Position numbers and translations under genes: made by a program
The notes under the pieces: generated by a model
Seen by the model: the letters and a program-made list of their open reading frames with translations, nothing else
The model's database searches: none
Told to the model about the DNA's origin: nothing
Virus record (IMG/VR): IMGVR_UViG_3300011013_002877
Span: 1-24,471 of that record
Direction: 5' to 3' (one strand)
Length of the DNA stretch: 24,471 bases
DNA from: a virus
In this document: one piece after another, positions 15,290 through 22,554 of the stretch
Layout: each line of letters opens with the position of its first letter
How positions within the stretch are numbered: position 1 is the stretch's first letter

Positions 15290-15988
15290 CTATTTTTTTG
15301 CTGCCATCAAAACTGTCATGTCAATATCCATTGAATTTAACACGACTCTAAACGCGTCTTTTGATTTATTATATTTTACTTCTAATTTATAAGTACTTGA
15401 CGGTAAAGCGTTAAAGTTCTCGGCTGGAACTTTCACTGTAAAATCTTTCGTACAATTAGTATTATTTTTAGCAATACTAAATGAGTTACTTTTAGCGTTA
15501 AAATTGTTTGTGTTACCAAGTTTAATCTCGAGGTCACCATCCTTAGATGTAAAAATAACTTCGTTTAATTCCTTAAATATACCAGAAGCTGTTCTAATTT
15601 TTTTCATATCTTCTTCTGTGATTTCCACAGAACACACACTTGGAAATTCTATAGTCCTTGTAAATATACTCTCAGGTTTATCGTACCCGTCTAATACAGA
15701 AATATTGGAAGTAATATATTGAATAGAACTAGTGTTTGATGTAATAGAGACAATATTATCTAATACTGAGCATTTATATTCATCAAATAATTTAAACGTA
15801 CTCAAAAATTCTGATAAATTATACACTCCTATTTCCGGGAACTCCTCTGAGTCTAGTTTATCTAGTCTAACACGCACAACCACATCACCTGATGGGTTAT
15901 TAAGAATTGTTGTAGGGTATCTCAAAATACCAGTGTTGGTGATTGTGTTCAGCGATTTTAGTACATGTATTACATTTTGATTTAACAT
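15290..15988 (-). CDS. 45: Sliding clamp, T4 gp45-like
   Basis: About 232 residues (T4 gp45: 228), the trimeric processivity ring that also activates late transcription with gp33/gp55. Recognisable features are the N-terminal helix VIHVLKSLNTITNTGIL (T4 'TTALLKNFATINSGIML'), EIGVYNLSEFLSTF (T4 'VAIYDLNGFLGIL'), the domain border IEFPSVCSVEITEEDMKKI and C-terminal STYKLEVKY. Two ATGs six bases apart exist; 15988 gives better spacing from AAAAGG and aligns with the T4 N-terminus, while 15994 abuts the ribosome site. Its presence agrees with the TATAAATA late promoters found here, which depend on this clamp in T4. T4 genes 44/62 (loader) are not adjacent; the homing endonuclease gene follows instead. 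Confidence 0.88.
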   Translation of the reverse strand: MLNQNVIHVLKSLNTITNTGILRYPTTILNNPSGDVVVRVRLDKLDSEEFPEIGVYNLSEFLSTFKLFDEYKCSVLDNIVSITSNTSSIQYITSNISVLDGYDKPESIFTRTIEFPSVCSVEITEEDMKKIRTASGIFKELNEVIFTSKDGDLEIKLGNTNNFNAKSNSFSIAKNNTNCTKDFTVKVPAENFNALPSSTYKLEVKYNKSKDAFRVVLNSMDIDMTVLMAAKK

Positions 15989-16044
15989 CTTCATCCTTTT
16001 TTTTTTGTTTTTTTATTTTATCGTAAATATGCTTAAACTTTTGG

Positions 16045-16419
16045 TTATCTAATTCTTTTCGCAGGATATTTACTAATATCATCTTGGAATACATATGTAT
16101 ACACAACTATAGTATTCAGCAATTCCTTTTCTTTTGGAAAATCGAAAAATTGTGATATATTCTGTATTTTTACAGGCTCTCGTTTAAAAAAATCTGGCGA
16201 ACCTTCATACATATCCAACTCGCCTATAAGAGTTTTATTGATAGAGTATAAAGTACCTAGCGCCTCATAATCTCCACCTTTTTGGATAGCTGGAAATGTA
16301 AATTTATCTCCTAGCACATACATGAAAAATTTATCAATTGTTTTAGCAAATCCTAGTGATTTTATATCGTGATGGTCTTGTAAATAAGGAGGTAAAGAAC
16401 CATACACAAACAAGTACAT
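16045..16419 (-). CDS. Gamma-glutamylcyclotransferase-like (AIG2/GGCT fold) protein
   Basis: About 124 residues beginning MYLFVYGSL, the signature glycine loop of the GGCT/AIG2 fold, followed by LGDKFTFPAIQKGG, ALGTLYSI and GELDMYEGSPDFFKREPV, where the conserved acidic/YEG segment supplies the catalytic Glu in family enzymes. Members cyclise gamma-glutamyl groups or cleave gamma-glutamylamines. The phage substrate is unknown. I chose ATG 16419 because the family's proteins start just before the YGSL motif. Upstream in-frame ATGs at 16452 and 16437 overlap the RCC1-like gene. The ribosome site is weak (AGAAAAGACAAG). Confidence 0.75.
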   Translation of the reverse strand: MYLFVYGSLPPYLQDHHDIKSLGFAKTIDKFFMYVLGDKFTFPAIQKGGDYEALGTLYSINKTLIGELDMYEGSPDFFKREPVKIQNISQFFDFPKEKELLNTIVVYTYVFQDDISKYPAKRIR

Positions 16420-16429
16420 CTTGTCTTTT

Positions 16430-17890
16430 CTAAGCATTCTCATAAAATTCACTTAAAATAAAATTATTTTCTGGTACATTTATACCAGCTTCATAAGTTA
16501 AACCATCTTCTTTAACAATAAACGATGTCCAGTTTTTAGCTTTAATGTATTTCACAACTATTCCGGTATTAACAAATTGTTTTTGATGTTCAGTATTGTT
16601 TATACCCAGTTGACCGTAATAATTCATACCTCTTACATGTAATATATCGTTCATATCTATTAATAATATATGTCCGAACCCACACGATACATCTTTTGCT
16701 TTAATATTTTGTTTTGTAAAATATTCTAAATCTTTATCGAGTTGTCCATATGTATTTTTACCTTTTAGGTAAAGATTATTTTGTTCATCAATAAGAGCTG
16801 CGAAATCCTTACCTACGGATATAATCTTTTTTTGTTTTTTATTTAATAGTATATTAACCAGATTAGATTCTAATTTTTCTAGTTTAAATTCCAATTTTTT
16901 TATACTGTTTGATATATTTGATATGTTATCAAAGTTAGATTTCAGGTTTTTTATACTGTTTGATATGTTACCAAAGTTAGATTCTAGTTTTTTCACATCA
17001 TTTGATATAATATCCAAGCTACTAGGGTCCTTTTTAACAGTGTTAGTATCGATTTCAGGTAAAACAAAATTATTGTCGATTACTGTTATATCTGTATCAT
17101 TTGAGTTACTAGGAAAACTGGTCCCTAATTGACCACTATAGTTATAACCCTTGGTGTGTAATTTTCCGTTAACATCTATGTATGCTACGTGATATGTTCC
17201 ACAAACAACATCAGTAGCAATTATATTTGTTTTTATAAATTCTTTAGTATCTGGTAAATCACCAAACTGGTTATAATTATTAGTTCCTTTGAAGTATAAT
17301 TCATTTGTCGGACTTAATATAACAGTAAAATTAAACCCGAATTGTATTTTTTTAGCTTTTATTTTAGTGTTAACACCATCCACAAAAGCATAATCGTTCA
17401 TATCAATATACGCAAAATTATTACTCGTGCTAAATATTTGTTTTGCTTTAACATCTGCGCTTATAGGTTTCTTAGTATTTGAATCTATTTCAAATAAATT
17501 ATTATCTAAATCAGTATAAAATATACTTTTAAAAATAGTTATATGAGATGCTTTCAACCCTGTATCTATATCAGTTTCAGCGACATAGTGTAAAGTATCA
17601 TCATTGTCTATATAAACAAGCATCTTATCATCTGTAACAGCGTATTTTACATTTGGTATAGGCTTTGACGTTTTGTAAACACCTTTTACAGTAAGTGTGT
17701 TATTCCAATCAATAAGACATACGGAAGATGAACTAGCTGATACGAACTGACATAAATCTAATTTTATAAAATAGTTGTATTCTTTTGATAATTCATTAAT
17801 TTGTTGAAAATCGTTTTTACCAGAAGCTCGCAAATATCCTTTATCATCTATAACAAAAGTAGTATTCGCACAACACGCTATTGCATTCAT
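16430..17890 (-). CDS. RCC1-repeat beta-propeller protein with coiled-coil insert
   Basis: 486 residues. RCC1-like blades are clear from the recurring pattern 'G-x-N-x-x-G-Q-L/F' with a following 'v-x-x-G-x-x-H/F-x-x-x-I-D' strand: KGTNNYNQFG near 201, KGYNYSGQLG near 247, KGKNTYGQL near 376 and RGMNYYGQLG near 420, with degenerate blades in the first 200 residues. Between blades a helical stretch at about 290-350 repeats N-I-S-N-S-I-K-x-L-E/K units and should form a coiled coil. Cellular RCC1 proteins bind chromatin or GTPases; phage versions have no established role, so virion adhesion, scaffolding or host interference are all possible. ATG 17890 follows AAAAGGATTTAG. No signal peptide or membrane segment is seen. 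It lies downstream of the actin-like gene. Confidence 0.78.
   Translation of the reverse strand: MNAIACCANTTFVIDDKGYLRASGKNDFQQINELSKEYNYFIKLDLCQFVSASSSSVCLIDWNNTLTVKGVYKTSKPIPNVKYAVTDDKMLVYIDNDDTLHYVAETDIDTGLKASHITIFKSIFYTDLDNNLFEIDSNTKKPISADVKAKQIFSTSNNFAYIDMNDYAFVDGVNTKIKAKKIQFGFNFTVILSPTNELYFKGTNNYNQFGDLPDTKEFIKTNIIATDVVCGTYHVAYIDVNGKLHTKGYNYSGQLGTSFPSNSNDTDITVIDNNFVLPEIDTNTVKKDPSSLDIISNDVKKLESNFGNISNSIKNLKSNFDNISNISNSIKKLEFKLEKLESNLVNILLNKKQKKIISVGKDFAALIDEQNNLYLKGKNTYGQLDKDLEYFTKQNIKAKDVSCGFGHILLIDMNDILHVRGMNYYGQLGINNTEHQKQFVNTGIVVKYIKAKNWTSFIVKEDGLTYEAGINVPENNFILSEFYENA
16856..16993. repeat. Degenerate repeats encoding the RCC1-protein coiled coil
   Basis: Units containing a variant of TTTTTTATACTGTTTGATAT recur at about 45-60 base spacing and encode (N)ISNSIKKLE-like heptads. 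They suggest the coiled coil grew by duplication. Confidence 0.65.
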
Positions 17891-17924
17891 CTAAATCCTT
17901 TTATGTTATTCGATTGTCTTAAAG

Positions 17925-18884
17925 TTATGCTTTTCTACAACCAAATAAAAATTGTCCAATACTGTTAAAATACTCGAAATTATCTTTTGGAACTCTTATA
18001 AAACCATCTTTAGTATCGGACTTAAATAATGCTGCTCCACCACCAGTTACGGATATAAAATCCATTTGGTCAATAATTTTACCATACTTAACTTCAATTA
18101 ATTTTAGCAAATCTTTTAAATATTGTTTTTTAACTTCTTCATTGTAAGTTTTAAAGTCATGTTTTTGACCCCGGAGTTTATAAACTCCTGTACTTAAGAT
18201 TTGTTCAGCTTCGTGTAACCCGATTGTTCTACCATGTAACTCATGAACTTTTTTTGCAATCAGTGTTGCTATTTTCATAACACCTTCTTTTTCAATTCCT
18301 TCAAACAATGCGGGTGAAGTTTTACCGTCTTTTACGAGAAACATATCTAAAGTATTAAACCCGATATCTACACCAACATAATTTGATTGTCCTAAGAATT
18401 CATCTTGTTCTTTCGGAAAATTAACACCGTACTTATCGATAGTCAATTTTGAACCTGCCCCTTGTGGTATAATAAACACCTCGTCAAAAGAATATTCTGT
18501 TCCCTCTACAGTGTACTTTTGTATTGCTTCTTTAAAGTGGCCTGATGAATTTATTTGTGAAACTGATAATCCTGCAACGATCATATCTGGATGAGAATCA
18601 ATTTGCTTGAGTGCATGATGTAAAAGGAGAGGCGCGTAGTACTCGAGGGCTTTGTACTCCTTGATGTCTATTCTGTTTTCGCTAGGTAGCGCTGTTGCAT
18701 TTTCTCCGACGTAATAACTATGCTCTTTGTAATCATATATTCTAGTATCAGGAACATTAGGATTCTTTTTTGTTACACCGATTGCTGATTGAAATTTAAA
18801 CTTTTTAATAATAGTACCATCTGAAGTACCATATACTATTTTACAATGCCCATACCCAATATCTATTGATAATATTTTTTTCAT
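17925..18884 (-). CDS. ParM/StbA-family actin-like ATPase
   Basis: 319 residues with the actin-fold nucleotide motifs in order: phosphate-1 LSIDIGYGHCK (Asp8), a connecting IIPQGAG near 138, phosphate-2 VGVDIGFNTLD (about 170-180) and the adenosine motif ISVTGGGAALF (about 277-287). Length matches ParM/Alp proteins (about 320 aa), which polymerise to move DNA. In a lytic phage such a filament could position or segregate phage genomes or organise the infected cell. ATG 18884 follows AAAAAGGTAGAAC. The acidic 84-aa gene lies immediately upstream in the same transcript. No ParR-type ribbon-helix-helix protein or iterated parC-like repeat is visible nearby. Confidence 0.88.
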   Translation of the reverse strand: MKKILSIDIGYGHCKIVYGTSDGTIIKKFKFQSAIGVTKKNPNVPDTRIYDYKEHSYYVGENATALPSENRIDIKEYKALEYYAPLLLHHALKQIDSHPDMIVAGLSVSQINSSGHFKEAIQKYTVEGTEYSFDEVFIIPQGAGSKLTIDKYGVNFPKEQDEFLGQSNYVGVDIGFNTLDMFLVKDGKTSPALFEGIEKEGVMKIATLIAKKVHELHGRTIGLHEAEQILSTGVYKLRGQKHDFKTYNEEVKKQYLKDLLKLIEVKYGKIIDQMDFISVTGGGAALFKSDTKDGFIRVPKDNFEYFNSIGQFLFGCRKA

Positions 18885-18896
18885 GTTCTACCTTTT

Positions 18897-19151
18897 TTAA
18901 AATTCTGCGTTTTTCATATCTTCCGATACTTTTACATCTCTGTTCACATCTGGAATTGATGGTTTTTCAACTACTTCTTTGTTTATGTCAAAATCTTCAT
19001 CTAAATTAAGCGGTACTTCGATTTTTTCTTTTTGTTTAGATTTGGAAGGTTCGGAAATAATAACAGTTTCACCACCTTCGTCGCCTTCATCGAAGTTTAT
19101 ATCTATTTTTATGTGCTTTATATTTGGAGCATCTTCAATCTTTATAACCAT
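18897..19151 (-). CDS. Acidic, largely disordered protein upstream of the actin-like gene
   Basis: 84 residues from ATG 19151 behind AGGAATACA. The first 20 residues (KIEDAPNIKHIKIDINFDEG) could form a short beta unit; the rest is rich in Glu, Asp, Lys, Ser and Pro with no hydrophobic core, so it is probably disordered. No family is recognised. It ends 12 bases before the ParM-like gene, so the two are very likely co-expressed. Plasmid parM genes are paired with a small adaptor, but this protein has no DNA-binding motif. An adaptor or regulator role is only suggested by position. Confidence 0.6.
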   Translation of the reverse strand: MVIKIEDAPNIKHIKIDINFDEGDEGGETVIISEPSKSKQKEKIEVPLNLDEDFDINKEVVEKPSIPDVNRDVKVSEDMKNAEF

Positions 19152-19191
19152 TGTATTCCTTATAACAAATATTTAAAATTATATACAAAAT

Positions 19192-20589
19192 TTACTTAAT
19201 TTTTTCATCACCAAATTCGTCTGCCCACTCAGCAATAGCTGACCTCACTGTCTTATCTAAAACAAACCCAGCGACATTAACGTTTTTATTATTTTTACCA
19301 ATCTTTCTCATTAAGTACGTCAACGCGTTATTGTATTTATTAAGGTATGCAGTATCTATTTGTTTCGTACTACCTAATATAAAAACTTTGCAATTTTCAG
19401 ATATCCTAGTTAGTATTGTTTTTACACTGGATATTGAGTTATTTTGACAATTTTTACTCAAAATAGATATTAAGTCGCCAAGCATGTAATTGTGATTATT
19501 ATCCACACTAGGAGTGTATATAAATCCATCATACGGTATTTTTCGAATAGAATTAATTCTAACTCCTTCTAATCTGTCGCCATTACTCGTAAAAAGCAAG
19601 TCATTTTCTTTGATGTTTTTAACAAATTTGTAAGAATTATTTACGAATAATCTGTGACTTCCTGTTACTTGAATTGTTTGAAATACACTATCAAAATCAA
19701 ATTCTATTTCGTACATTTCTTCGTCCGTCTCATCTATACTTTGTCTTTTTATAGAATTGATTTTTTCAAAAGTAAATCTTTTTAATTTATGAGAATAACT
19801 CTTCACATACACATTTTCAGTTCGTATCAAATCATATATATCTTTTATACTCATTTTACCTTTAGTGGTTTCTAAAATTTGTGTTTCAGAGAGACACTCA
19901 TCTAAAATAACTATCGCGTTTCTTATATTTGACCCTCTCAAATGCCCTTCGTACTTAAATTGTATTTGATACTTGTTTATAAAATCGTCTAATTTATTGT
20001 TTAATTCCTCTTGGGTTAATTTTGTTTTTCTATTATTATATTTTTTTTCTATTATATATTCTAAATTAGAGTACAGCGGTGCTAGGAATCCTTGTATTTT
20101 TTCTTCTAAACTTCCTTTTAAAAAACCAAGTTCTTCTGAATCTGAGATAACAGTTTTTCGAATATACACGATCTTATCGTACTTATCATGATGGGTATCA
20201 ATTAGTCTCATTGCAGCACTTAATGCTACTAAAGTTTTTCCTGAATTATGAGATATTATATTATCACTATAATAACGATGATTTGGGTGCAAAACTTCTA
20301 AATCATATGTGTCATGAACACCTATGTTTATAATTTGGAGGACTTTAAAACCACCGATCGTTACATCACCTTCTTTTAAATCAATTGATTTTACCCAGCC
20401 AGTTTGCATTTGAAATAAATGGTCTACTGAGCATTCAATTATATCGCCGTTCGAAAAAGAAACAGATAAACATTCTTTGTTTGGCTTGTGATAAACTTCA
20501 CCTATGTTTTGATAACCGTCTGGTGTACTTATTTGTATATCTTCGAAATTATCTTTGTAAAACTGCAGATCTTTTACATTAATTTTCAT
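19192..20589 (-). CDS. phoH: PhoH ATPase C-half: split-intein C-fragment, PhoH domain, second mini-intein
   Basis: 465 residues. Residues 1-115 are the C-terminal part of a split intein, ending IISHN. Ser116 then begins SGKTLVALSAAM, the second half of the PhoH Walker A motif. The PhoH domain continues (IVYIRKTV; GFLKGSLEEKIQ; HLRGSNIRNAIVILDE, Walker B). It is interrupted by a 149-aa mini-intein (232-380) and resumes CQNNSISSVKTILTRI, then FILGSTKQID and the C-terminus. The ORF has its own ATG (20589) and Shine-Dalgarno (AAAAAGG, six-base spacing), 54 bases after the stop of the N-half. It cannot make a functional ATPase alone. After trans-splicing to the N-half and loss of the second intein, PhoH would be about 463 aa, normal for PIN-PhoH proteins. 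Confidence 0.9.
   Translation of the reverse strand: MKINVKDLQFYKDNFEDIQISTPDGYQNIGEVYHKPNKECLSVSFSNGDIIECSVDHLFQMQTGWVKSIDLKEGDVTIGGFKVLQIINIGVHDTYDLEVLHPNHRYYSDNIISHNSGKTLVALSAAMRLIDTHHDKYDKIVYIRKTVISDSEELGFLKGSLEEKIQGFLAPLYSNLEYIIEKKYNNRKTKLTQEELNNKLDDFINKYQIQFKYEGHLRGSNIRNAIVILDECLSETQILETTKGKMSIKDIYDLIRTENVYVKSYSHKLKRFTFEKINSIKRQSIDETDEEMYEIEFDFDSVFQTIQVTGSHRLFVNNSYKFVKNIKENDLLFTSNGDRLEGVRINSIRKIPYDGFIYTPSVDNNHNYMLGDLISILSKNCQNNSISSVKTILTRISENCKVFILGSTKQIDTAYLNKYNNALTYLMRKIGKNNKNVNVAGFVLDKTVRSAIAEWADEFGDEKIK
19450..19896 (-). other. Contiguous mini-intein in the PhoH Walker B box (149 aa)
   Basis: Residues 232-380 of the C-half begin CLSETQILETTKGKMSIKDI (block A) and contain VTGSHRLFV (block B with the T-x-x-H-like His), GFIYTPSVDNNHNYML (block F) and LISILSKN before Cys381. 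Removal yields VILDE-CQNNS, the PhoH Walker B and following Q-N. The penultimate residue is Lys rather than the usual His, an uncommon but tolerated variant in some inteins. No endonuclease domain fits. Confidence 0.88.
20245..20589 (-). other. C-terminal fragment of the PhoH split intein (115 aa)
   Basis: Residues 1-115 of the C-half ORF hold the parts of an intein normally found after block A: STPDGYQNIG, block B CSVDHLF, then DTYDLEVLHPNHRYY (block F) and NIISHN before Ser (block G, with penultimate His, terminal Asn and +1 Ser). It lacks an initiating Cys1 of its own, which is supplied by the preceding ORF. It aligns by eye with the C-terminal two-thirds of the UvsW mini-intein. Confidence 0.88.
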
Positions 20590-20643
20590 TTTTTACCTTT
20601 TTTATAACTTTATTTAGTCTTCTTGAAGTTCTTAAACACGGAA

Positions 20644-21831
20644 TCAAAAATCTTGACATATAATTTTTTGTTTTTGTTTAATAGAATCTACATCATTATT
20701 CTCAAATATTTTAACATATTCAAGTCTTGCTTTCTTTAAAAAGTTCAAAGACCATTTCAATGATTTATTCGTTCCTAACCAGTATCTTAATTGTAAATAT
20801 TTTGATTTGTATTTCTTATCATCTTCAAATACTATTTTTTGTTCATGATTTAACTTCGTGTATAGCAGTACTGTGCTGTTAAAGTCAGCTAAATTATATT
20901 TTTGTGTTTGGGTAGTTCGTATAAGATTTTTTTCACAAAGTTGTTTAAGACTTTTCTTATCGATACCAAATAAATTTTTCACTTCTGATGATGTTATATA
21001 TTTTTCAGTAAATTTGATGTCTATTTGAGTACCTGGAAGTGTGCAACCAGCTGGTGAATCACTAACTACGACGTCGTAGTAATCATCCATAAATTGGGAT
21101 ACTAATACTTTTTGTCCCATGTTTTGAGGTGTAATTTCTTGTTTTGAAATTAATTTATCGTCTATTTGTACAAATAAGTTACCTGTTCTGTAATAAAAGA
21201 AAGGTTTACCATTCTGATCTGTTATTTTAATATGTTGAGCAGTTTTGGGTATGTCTTTAGAAAATATATCAAAAACATTGTACTCATGAGCAGGATTTTC
21301 TAGTGTAAGTTCGCCCGACAGTACTGCATCTTTATCTTCACTAACATTAAAAGATTGTACTTCAACTCCTTCTGCGAGTGCACGATTTTTAGCCATTATA
21401 TCTAGGCTAATAAATTTTACATTTGAATTTTCTGTTTGCATATCTCGGGCTATCTCAATGATTTTTCTATCATTGATAATACTTCTTTCAAAATCACCGT
21501 TATTTGAAACATATTTCTTTTTGGAAACTACGTTGATATAAGCTACTTTACCATTTAAAAAAGCCCTGGCTGAAACTGTGACCATTTTTTTATTAGAAGC
21601 TCTTTCGACATGAAGTATTTCTGCCTCGTTATATATCCGACCAAATTGTCTCGCTTGGTAGTTAATCTCCAAATACCCGCTCTTTTTAGTATCCAATTCG
21701 TCTAATACCGTTTCAGGTAAAACAATTAGGTTTTCACCACCATCAGACAATGTAAATATATTCTCAACATCATTTAATATAATGTTCGTGTCGAGAACAT
21801 AAATTTTTTTAAATCTGGTTTTTCTTCTCAA
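20644..21831 (-). CDS. phoH: PhoH N-half: PIN domain, half a P-loop, split-intein N-fragment
   Basis: 395 residues. A PIN ribonuclease-type domain opens the protein (YVLDTNIILND, Asp14; LDELD near 43-47; KFISLDIMAKNRA, Asp144), followed by the linker of PIN-PhoH proteins up to VVSDSPAG (255-262), the first half of the Walker A motif. From Cys263 the sequence switches to an intein start (CTLPGTQIDIKF) and then to a 115-residue extension that looks like a winged helix-turn-helix (YITSSEVKNLFGIDKKSLKQ) plus a basic helical tail. The start is TTG 21831 with AAGGAAAATC upstream. An exact late-promoter box lies 17 nt before it. The stop is a genuine TGA followed by further stops. PIN-PhoH proteins are RNA-acting ATPases of uncertain role, common in phages. 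Confidence 0.88.
   Translation of the reverse strand: MRRKTRFKKIYVLDTNIILNDVENIFTLSDGGENLIVLPETVLDELDTKKSGYLEINYQARQFGRIYNEAEILHVERASNKKMVTVSARAFLNGKVAYINVVSKKKYVSNNGDFERSIINDRKIIEIARDMQTENSNVKFISLDIMAKNRALAEGVEVQSFNVSEDKDAVLSGELTLENPAHEYNVFDIFSKDIPKTAQHIKITDQNGKPFFYYRTGNLFVQIDDKLISKQEITPQNMGQKVLVSQFMDDYYDVVVSDSPAGCTLPGTQIDIKFTEKYITSSEVKNLFGIDKKSLKQLCEKNLIRTTQTQKYNLADFNSTVLLYTKLNHEQKIVFEDDKKYKSKYLQLRYWLGTNKSLKWSLNFLKKARLEYVKIFENNDVDSIKQKQKIICQDF
20647..21045 (-). other. N-terminal fragment of the PhoH split intein with HTH-like extension
   Basis: Residues 263-395 (133 aa) of the N-half. Only the first roughly 15 residues are recognisable intein (block A, Cys1), which makes this an atypically early split. 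The following 43 or so residues match the pattern of MerR/excisionase-like helix-turn-helix domains (S-S-E-V-K-N-L-F-G-I-D-K-K-S-L-K...I-R...Y-N-L-A-D-F). The rest is basic and helical. The extension may be a leftover DNA-binding part of a lost endonuclease or may help the halves associate. Confidence 0.75.
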
Positions 21832-21848
21832 GATTTTCCTTTTTGATT

Positions 21849-21856
21849 TATTTATA
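21849..21856 (-). promoter_or_regulatory. T4-type late promoter of phoH
   Basis: An exact TATAAATA on the minus strand, 17 nt before the TTG start and upstream of its AAAAAGGA ribosome site; same geometry as the capsid-like and gp15 genes. Confidence 0.7.
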
Positions 21857-21893
21857 GTCTGTTCAAATGTAATTTTAAGTTTTTAAATTTATG

Positions 21894-22532
21894 CTAAATG
21901 TTAAAATCAAATTGTTTAATTTTAACATTGTGGAATATCCCATTATCAAAATAAGGGGTATTTGTAAATTTTCTTAACCTGTTTTGGAGTCTAAAATATT
22001 TATAATTCAGCTCATGTTCCATATCTAAAACTGATTTCTTTTTTTCAACGAGTATATCTTGCTGAAGGGCAAGATTTTTTATCATTTTGTTTGTACACAA
22101 TGCAACATGAGTGTTCTTGATATATGTCCCAAAGAAATAAATTTTACCAAGTGTTTTAGACAATTCTATTCCTTCCGCACGATTTTTAAGATGAAAAAAA
22201 CAAGCGTAGTCTGATTTTTCTGCCTCTCTAAGAGGATTATTTAAGCCGTACTGCTTTAATCCTTTAATACCACCGAATGATTCTCTTCTTTGGAGCAAGT
22301 ACTCATCGCGTGGTGTAGCAGGCTCAACAACATTTATTAAGTATTGTAATTTATTATCAGGAAGATTATCGTAGTTTATCATAATAGGTTCTTGGAAAAT
22401 CTCTATCACGAAATGATACGGTGCTATTGTCATAATGTATTGTGCAAAACCAACATCATTATTTTTTAAAGCTTGTAATGTTTCATTGTAGAAATCAATA
22501 TTGTAGTAGTCATCAATAGTTATATATTTCAA
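21894..22532 (-). CDS. Unknown protein, 212 aa
   Basis: The start is TTG 22532 with AAAGGAACACAACA before it; no earlier ATG is in frame with a better site. The protein is soluble in character: an acidic N-terminal part (YITIDDYYNIDFYNETLQAL), a central segment with YLLQRRESFGG and GLNNPLREAEKSDYACFFHLKNR, and a basic helical C-terminal third (ELNYKYFRLQNRLRKF). There is no signal peptide, membrane segment, zinc site or nucleotide-binding motif. I do not recognise a family. It sits between another unknown gene and phoH on the same strand. Confidence 0.7.
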   Translation of the reverse strand: MKYITIDDYYNIDFYNETLQALKNNDVGFAQYIMTIAPYHFVIEIFQEPIMINYDNLPDNKLQYLINVVEPATPRDEYLLQRRESFGGIKGLKQYGLNNPLREAEKSDYACFFHLKNRAEGIELSKTLGKIYFFGTYIKNTHVALCTNKMIKNLALQQDILVEKKKSVLDMEHELNYKYFRLQNRLRKFTNTPYFDNGIFHNVKIKQFDFNI

Positions 22533-22554
22533 TGTTGTGTTCCTTTACACAATT

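Noticed and set aside
15900-16106. A 68-codon minus-strand frame across the clamp start and the end of the GGCT-like gene
   Set aside because: It overlaps two better-supported genes in another frame and has no ribosome site.
20590-20646. PhoH break as a simple frameshift or programmed read-through
   Set aside because: The N-half ends at TGA with another stop soon after, and the C-half has its own ribosome site and ATG; intein blocks divide cleanly between the two ORFs.
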